NCBI GenBank assembly: GCA_031266095.1
Contig: JAISBR010000112.1
Coordinates: 1 to 20,226, forward strand
DNA from: Treponema sp.
GTDB taxonomy: Bacteria; Spirochaetota; Spirochaetia; Treponematales; Breznakiellaceae
Length of the DNA stretch: 20,226 bases
Direction of reading: 5' to 3'
Position numbers and translations under genes: made by a program. Of the stretch, positions 16,993 to 20,226 are shown piece by piece. How positions within the stretch are numbered: the first letter of the stretch is position 1; each line of letters begins with the position of its first letter. The notes under the pieces are model-generated. The model had not been told where the DNA came from and searched no databases. It saw only the letters and a list, made by a program, of their open reading frames with translations.

Positions 16993-17787
16993 ATGTCGGT
17001 TCTATTATCCGGGGATTTTCACGGCAACGCAGTGGGTGAGCTTTTCGTTTTGACCAAAAAATACTTGTACTCCAAATACGGAGCGGAAAAATACAAAACT
17101 ATTAATGCCCATATTATCCTTGGGGACGGCGGCTTTCTCTGGCCCGGCAATGAACGGATTGACGCCTATAATTACCGGACTTTCGCCCGGCGTCCCTTTC
17201 CCGTGCTCAGCGTTATCGGCAATCATGAGCCGATGCTTGGTATGGCCCTGCCTGAAGCGGACATCGGCGCGGGCGAGACGGTGTACCTGGTAAATAAAAA
17301 GCCGTTGATCGCCTATCTTAAGCGCGGCAGGGTATATCAAATTGATGGTTTCAAATTCCTCGTTCTGGGCGGCGCTCTCTCAATCGATCAAGAGTACCGT
17401 ATTCCCGGCAGGAGCTGGTGGAAGGAAGAATACTGGTCCGCCCGGGAACAGGCCGATTTATTTGAGCTTCTCGCCGCTGACCATGAGTTTGATTATGTAC
17501 TGGCCCACACCGGTCCCGACAGGGTAAATTTCGGATTATTCGGCAGCCTGTTCCCCGGCTCAACCAAATTTACCGACGAAGTGGCGCGGCTGAACGATAC
17601 GGTTGACGAGAGAATCAACTGTAAAGGCTGGTTCTGCGGGCACTGGCATCAGGATCGGATTTACAGGGACAGGGAAAAGCAGCGGGTGTATCAATACCTG
17701 TACCGGGACGTAGAACTGCTGGAAACTAATTCAGGTTTTTCAAGCGGCTCAGCACCAAGAGGCTTGAGACTTCCCCGAAGGCCTTAA
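16993..17787 (+). CDS. Calcineurin-type metallophosphoesterase
   Basis: A 264-residue cytoplasmic protein with the complete set of two-metal phosphoesterase ligands: GDFHG (D8, H10), LGDGG (D45), GNHE (N77, H78), AHTGP (H172) and GHWH (H217, H219). Metallophosphoesterases of this size cleave phosphomonoesters or diesters; nothing here identifies the substrate. The ATG at 16993 is needed because the first motif starts five residues later, yet no Shine-Dalgarno precedes it. A perfect TATAAT lies at 16986-16991, too close to serve this start. After the last expected strand (YQYLYRDVELLE) a tail of about 20 polar residues runs over the 3' end of the convergent hypothetical gene (62-bp overlap). 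Confidence 0.85.
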   Translation: MSVLLSGDFHGNAVGELFVLTKKYLYSKYGAEKYKTINAHIILGDGGFLWPGNERIDAYNYRTFARRPFPVLSVIGNHEPMLGMALPEADIGAGETVYLVNKKPLIAYLKRGRVYQIDGFKFLVLGGALSIDQEYRIPGRSWWKEEYWSAREQADLFELLAADHEFDYVLAHTGPDRVNFGLFGSLFPGSTKFTDEVARLNDTVDERINCKGWFCGHWHQDRIYRDREKQRVYQYLYRDVELLETNSGFSSGSAPRGLRLPRRP

Positions 17788-18346
17788 ACCGCTCATAGTC
17801 TTCTTTTGTTTCGGTATCCGCCCCCGAAAGGATGAGTTCATCCCTGGTACGCAAATACCACAGATAATGTTTCCCTTTTATGAGGATTCTTTTTCCGGTT
17901 GCCGCCGAATGCCGGGTTATTTGCTGCTCCAGCGTTTCGGCAAGTTCAATATGGTTAGCGTCTCCTGCAAGCCACAAGAAAAAATCATCACAGATGAACA
18001 GCACTATCCGCCTGAAACCTTCCCGCATACAGTCATCATGGCGGAAACCATCAAAAACCAGGCGATATTTCCCCAGGGAAAGATCATAACCCGAAAGCCG
18101 GAGTTCTTTTCTTAATTCGACCAGTTCGGAGTGGACTTCCTTTACAATTTTATCTTTGCCTGCTTTGCCGGCGGAATTCAATTGAGCGCGCAGCTCCCTC
18201 ATGCGATTTTCATAGTGAGCATACTCACTGGTACGGCTCAGAAAGTAATCCGTTTCCGAAAGGAGACGCCATGCATCGGTTGTCCTGTCTGCCAGCAGGC
18301 TTTTTAATTTAACGCCGATACTGTTTTTCAGGCTTTTTGTTTTCAT
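17726..18346 (-). CDS. Hypothetical protein with central coiled coil
   Basis: A 206-residue protein I do not recognise. It has no signal peptide or membrane segment and is probably cytoplasmic. The N-terminus is basic (MKTKSLKN), residues ~50-90 are charged and heptad-like (a probable coiled coil), followed by a mixed alpha/beta region containing FICDDFFLWLAGD and ILIKGKHYLWYLRTRDELIL. The codon pattern is like that of neighbouring genes, and the frame is open over 620 bases against a real gene only at its last 62 bases, which supports reality. The ribosome site is weak (GTAGAGA about 12 bases before the ATG). The stem-loop and TTGACA at 18383-18404 lie upstream and may form its promoter. Confidence 0.75.
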   Translation of the reverse strand: MKTKSLKNSIGVKLKSLLADRTTDAWRLLSETDYFLSRTSEYAHYENRMRELRAQLNSAGKAGKDKIVKEVHSELVELRKELRLSGYDLSLGKYRLVFDGFRHDDCMREGFRRIVLFICDDFFLWLAGDANHIELAETLEQQITRHSAATGKRILIKGKHYLWYLRTRDELILSGADTETKEDYERFKAFGEVSSLLVLSRLKNLN

Positions 18347-18382
18347 TTTGAAAGCGTCTCTACTTTTAGATTAATTATTGTG

Positions 18383-18404
18383 TTTCCCCTGTGTCAAGGG
18401 GAAA
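18383..18404 (-). promoter_or_regulatory. Hairpin overlapping a -35 box upstream of the hypothetical gene
   Basis: A perfect 7-bp inverted repeat, TTTCCCC (18383-18389) / GGGGAAA (18398-18404), has an 8-base loop whose minus-strand sequence contains TTGACA. A 16-base spacer then leads to ATTAAT (4/6 to the -10 consensus). A second TTGACA on the same strand lies at 18418-18423. A DNA operator on a promoter is the likeliest reading. Confidence 0.45.
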
Positions 18405-18435
18405 GTATTGATTCTTTTGTCAAGGATACAATGAA

Positions 18436-18458
18436 CCTCCGCGTGGCAAGCCGCGAGG
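18436..18458. repeat. GC-rich hairpin next to a gene remnant
   Basis: CCTCCGCG (18436-18443) and CGCGAGG (18452-18458) form a 7-bp stem with one bulged C. It directly follows the stop codon of the remnant at 18461-18553 in its reading direction, so it may be a terminator-like or repeat element. No T-tract is seen. Confidence 0.4.
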
Positions 18459-18460
18459 TA

Positions 18461-18620
18461 TTAAACCAGACTTTCGAATAAGACCCAACGGATATTCTCC
18501 TCGGTAACATCATGCTTAAATGCCGAAGGGACAAATACTATATCCAGTTCCATAATTATATCATAGTACGGTAGAGGAAAAGAATCAACATATCCCTGTT
18601 CTTTATCCCTGCGTCTCAAT
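18461..18620 (-). pseudogene. N-terminal remnant of a small protein gene
   Basis: The minus strand carries a 30-codon frame from ATG 18551-18553 to TAA 18461-18463. It contains VFVPSAFKHDVTEENIRWVL and is open upstream through YVDSFPLPYYDII to the repeat at 18623. The SAFKH-x-VTEENIR pattern recalls the N-terminus of a family of ~75-90-residue toxin-like proteins that I have seen in treponemes. The rest of such a protein (a beta-rich part) is missing and a hairpin follows the stop, so a truncated relic is likely. The family assignment is from memory and uncertain. Confidence 0.4.
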
Positions 18621-18622
18621 TC

Positions 18623-18640
18623 GGTACCAAGCACCCTTGC
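18623..18640. repeat. Palindromic repeat, diverged copy A
   Basis: GGTACCAAGCACCCTTGC matches copies B and D (18923-18946, 19628-19651) at 15 of these 18 positions. It sits exactly between two gene remnants of opposite orientation, as if marking a recombination joint. Confidence 0.5.
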
Positions 18641-18838
18641 CTCTGGGACGCGGTGGCCCTGGAAAAGAAGGGCGGCCGGGGGGCCGGTTCATCCTGGACC
18701 TTGATGATCCCCGCCCTGGCCCTGGAGACCCAGGTCCCCCTTTCCGGGGACATACAGCCCAACGACGAGGTAAAACTGGTTATGAAATCGGTGAATATCC
18801 CCAGGGGGGAGATCGGGTTTATTCACGATGGGGGCTGA
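18641..18838 (+). pseudogene. C-terminal remnant of an unidentified gene
   Basis: Directly after repeat copy A a protein-like frame runs to TGA at 18836-18838 for about 65 residues, including LWDAVALEKKGGRGAGSSW and VPLSGDIQPNDEVKLVMKSV. Composition and hydrophobic alternation look like a genuine folded C-terminus, a small beta-barrel. A GTG at 18653 is possible but has no ribosome site and would start inside a strand, so I read it as a decayed 3' fragment. It might derive from an RNB-type exoribonuclease, but that is a guess. Confidence 0.4.
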
Positions 18839-18894
18839 AAAATGCTAACACCCGTGCGCTGCCAACGCGGCAGATTGTGTTACCGGAAATTAAC

Positions 18895-18920
18895 CACGAA
18901 CTACACGAACCCTCACGAAC
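18895..18920. repeat. Three tandem CACGAAC units
   Basis: CACGAAC occurs at 18895-18901, 18904-18910 and 18914-18920, with 9- and 10-base periods. It directly precedes repeat copy B. It is probably a degenerate short tandem repeat; no function can be read. Confidence 0.6.
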
Positions 18921-18922
18921 GG

Positions 18923-18946
18923 AAAACAGTGCCAGGCACCCTTGCG
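18923..18946 (-). repeat. Palindromic repeat copy B, terminator-like 3' of lipoprotein gene
   Basis: A 24-base unit with core GTGCC-A-GGCAC, identical to copy D over all 24 bases. On the minus strand it forms a short GC hairpin followed by TTTT and lies about 15 bases after the stop of the lipoprotein gene at 18961, so it could work as a minimal terminator for it. Confidence 0.7.
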
Positions 18947-18960
18947 TTACCCGGTTAAAA

Positions 18961-19542
18961 TTACGCCTGGTTTTCTTTTACCGCTTTCGCAAGCGTAATG
19001 TAGACGGTGTTCTGTTCATAGTCGAACCGGACATCTTTCGCCTTGGCCATTCCTGATATCATTTCCCCGAAAACTGGTACTATTGTATCTCCAATATCTT
19101 CATTACTTGAGGCCAGTAGCCATTGGTAATTGATGGTCATTGCAAAAGAACCGGTTTTCTGGCAATTTTCGACGGATCCGTCGTTTTTCACGATGATCGA
19201 GACGTCATTGTTGGAAAGAAGGTTCGTGATTTCACTTTTCGCAGAGTCTCCATTCAAAGCTGTTTCTATAGAAAGTATCACATCATTTATTTTGGAAGCG
19301 CTTGCGTTCATCAAATCTCCCGGGCATTTGAGATACATAGTGCTGGTCCACACACGGACAGGTATCGTGATTTCGGGATATGTCGGGACGAGAACTTCCG
19401 GCCCCGGCACGTCCCTATACTCGATCGTGGTCGGGCAGCCGGTCAACGCCAGCGGCGCGAACGCCAGCACGGCGGCGGCCTTGACGCCCTTATTAATCAC
19501 CGGGTTATTCCGGATTTGTTGTGTTTTGGTTTGTTTTTTCAT
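18961..19542 (-). CDS. Small exported lipoprotein of unknown function
   Basis: A 193-residue putative lipoprotein that I do not recognise. A long basic n-region (residues 1-21) and hydrophobic segment 22-33 lead to a good lipobox LTGC (C36), followed by a Pro-rich spacer (VPGPEVLVPTYPEITIP). The body is a mixed domain with two cysteines near residues 73 and 128. I chose the ATG at 19540-19542 because AAGGA (19550-19554) sits correctly before it; the longer frame uses TTG without a ribosome site. The first ~200 bases are GC-rich (one 60-base line is 67%) while the 3' part falls to about 37-43%, suggesting a mosaic gene. It probably forms a unit with the lipoprotein gene at 19618, transcribed first. 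Confidence 0.75.
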   Translation of the reverse strand: MKKQTKTQQIRNNPVINKGVKAAAVLAFAPLALTGCPTTIEYRDVPGPEVLVPTYPEITIPVRVWTSTMYLKCPGDLMNASASKINDVILSIETALNGDSAKSEITNLLSNNDVSIIVKNDGSVENCQKTGSFAMTINYQWLLASSNEDIGDTIVPVFGEMISGMAKAKDVRFDYEQNTVYITLAKAVKENQA

Positions 19543-19567
19543 AGTCGTGTCCTTTTTTTCCAAGTTT

Positions 19568-19591
19568 AAAAGAGCGCCAGGCGCCCTTGTG
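19568..19591 (-). repeat. Palindromic repeat copy C with compensatory changes
   Basis: It differs from B and D at four of 24 bases. Two of the changes are paired (GTGCC-A-GGCAC becomes GCGCC-A-GGCGC), so the palindrome stays perfect. On the minus strand the flanking AAGG/TCTT extends the stem to eight pairs, with TTT beyond. It lies between the two lipoprotein genes, upstream of the second one's ribosome site. Confidence 0.7.
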
Positions 19592-19617
19592 TGGATAACG
19601 TTACTCCGCTCTCGCGG

Positions 19618-20217
19618 TTATGAACCAAAAACAGTGCCAGGCACCCTTGCGCTACGCTTAACTTCTTTACCGAACGCCTTAGACATCAAAGGAGTCCCCG
19701 GAGTCTCTTCACCATCACCATAATATATATCCCATATAGCCGCGGATATCGTGGTATTTGCGTCTGTACTGAATGCATCAATTCCAATAAAAAACTTACT
19801 ACCTATTACACGAAAATTATGAGTGTTTTCTATAACCATTATTGGGGATGTAGCCATATCCTTAAAATGTAAAATACTAGGATCTGTAGGAGAATTTGCC
19901 CACAAATTACTCAACGAACTTTGTATATCAGCCTTACTCGCCAAGCCTGTAGTATCCTCAACCCGTATTTGCTTTGTGCCAAGGGAAACATTATAGGCCA
20001 CTTTGCAGGCACAATTCTCGCCGTCGCAGCAAGGCATATTCGTGCCCTCGTCATGGAACGTCCCGTTCGGGCATCCGCACACTTTCGGGTCCGAGTTCGT
20101 TTCGTTCTCGCATGCGCCGAACAGTGTCGCCGCGCCCATCGCCCCGACCGCGATAGCCACCTTTGCGCCCATCGGCAGTCCGCGCTTTGCCTGTATTGAT
20201 TTTATCTTCTTTGCCAT
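19618..20217 (-). CDS. Cys-rich exported lipoprotein of unknown function
   Basis: A 199-residue putative lipoprotein. Basic n-region (MAKKIKSIQAKR), hydrophobic segment ~18-33, relaxed lipobox FGAC (C36, the same position as in the neighbouring lipoprotein). A compact Cys module follows with the pattern C-x-C-x13-C-C-x4-C-x-C (C47, C49, C63, C64, C69, C71), including CGCPNGTFH and PCCDGENC; then a ~125-residue beta-rich body. The ATG at 20215-20217 is preferred over a TTG two codons earlier; the ribosome site is cut by the window edge (GAG visible). The 5' ~200 bases are near 60% GC and the body drops to ~33% in places. The last ten codons (RVPGTVFGS and stop) are encoded by repeat copy D, so the native C-terminus may have been replaced. 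Confidence 0.75.
   Translation of the reverse strand: MAKKIKSIQAKRGLPMGAKVAIAVGAMGAATLFGACENETNSDPKVCGCPNGTFHDEGTNMPCCDGENCACKVAYNVSLGTKQIRVEDTTGLASKADIQSSLSNLWANSPTDPSILHFKDMATSPIMVIENTHNFRVIGSKFFIGIDAFSTDANTTISAAIWDIYYGDGEETPGTPLMSKAFGKEVKRSARVPGTVFGS
19628..19651 (-). repeat. Palindromic repeat copy D, inside the 3' end of a lipoprotein gene
   Basis: Identical to copy B, 705 bp away. It overlaps the last codons of the Cys-rich lipoprotein gene. On the minus strand it forms the same hairpin followed by a T-tract, which places terminator-like sequence at the end of this gene too. Confidence 0.7.
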
Positions 20218-20226
20218 GTTCAACTC

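Noticed and set aside
18895..18920. CACGAAC repeats as a CRISPR array
   Set aside because: Units are only 7 bases with 2-3 base gaps, far too short for CRISPR repeats and spacers, and there are no cas genes.
18637..19056. Plus-strand open frame of 139 codons running over repeat copy B and the lipoprotein gene end
   Set aside because: It crosses the tandem and palindromic repeats and is antisense to the lipoprotein gene, with no ribosome site.

Overview
The window looks like chromosomal DNA of a spirochaete of the Treponema group, possibly a gut-associated species. The grounds are a MurA with aspartate in place of the usual active-site cysteine (as known in Borrelia), a solitary lipoprotein-type alpha-2-macroglobulin, a cobalamin-dependent ribonucleotide reductase, lipoproteins with relaxed lipoboxes, and a Cys-rich small lipoprotein. 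This assignment is inference; no rRNA or other phylogenetic marker gene is present. Most of the window is moderately GC-rich, but the last ~1.3 kb is patchy.

Layout. 1-426: gene-free, beginning with an extraordinarily C-rich, A-free stretch ending in an 18-base poly-C run, then a hairpin-rich leader and a good promoter. 427-4007 (+): a complete three-gene sugar ABC importer (binding protein, double ATPase, permease) with a terminator-like hairpin after the first gene. 4008-4205: promoter with two tandem NrdR-type boxes spaced 31 bp. 4206-7919 (+): class II ribonucleotide reductase NrdJ. 7955-13927 (-): a 1990-residue alpha-2-macroglobulin lipoprotein with an intact CLEQ thioester motif, convergent with nrdJ. 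13928-14645: a 718-bp gene-free region with two adjacent palindromic structures in the probable A2M leader, a MITE-like 226-bp element bounded by 11-bp inverted repeats, and a murA promoter so close to the start codon that the mRNA is probably leaderless. 14646-15923 (+): murA. 15947-16924 (-): PfkB-family sugar kinase. 16993-17787 (+): metallophosphoesterase, whose 3' end overlaps a convergent hypothetical gene (17726-18346, -).

18347-18960 is a graveyard: the N-terminal remnant of a small protein gene, the C-terminal remnant of another gene, and the first copies of a short palindromic repeat. 18961-20217 (-) holds two small exported lipoprotein genes. Each has a GC-rich 5' module (signal peptide and neighbourhood) joined to an AT-rich body, and the palindromic repeat lies at their ends. 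One copy differs from the others by paired changes that keep the stem, so the hairpin itself appears to be maintained.

How the genes fit together: sugar import and sugar phosphorylation (PfkB) are plausible catabolic partners but are 12 kb apart and not an operon. NrdJ supplies deoxynucleotides in an oxygen-independent way under likely NrdR control. MurA and the A2M lipoprotein both concern the envelope, in synthesis and protection from proteases respectively, and flank the same repeat-rich intergenic region. The most unusual material is the repeat and lipoprotein cassette region at the right end and the structured A2M leader; neither is shown to be a new system, and genome-wide copy number of these repeats would be the decisive test.
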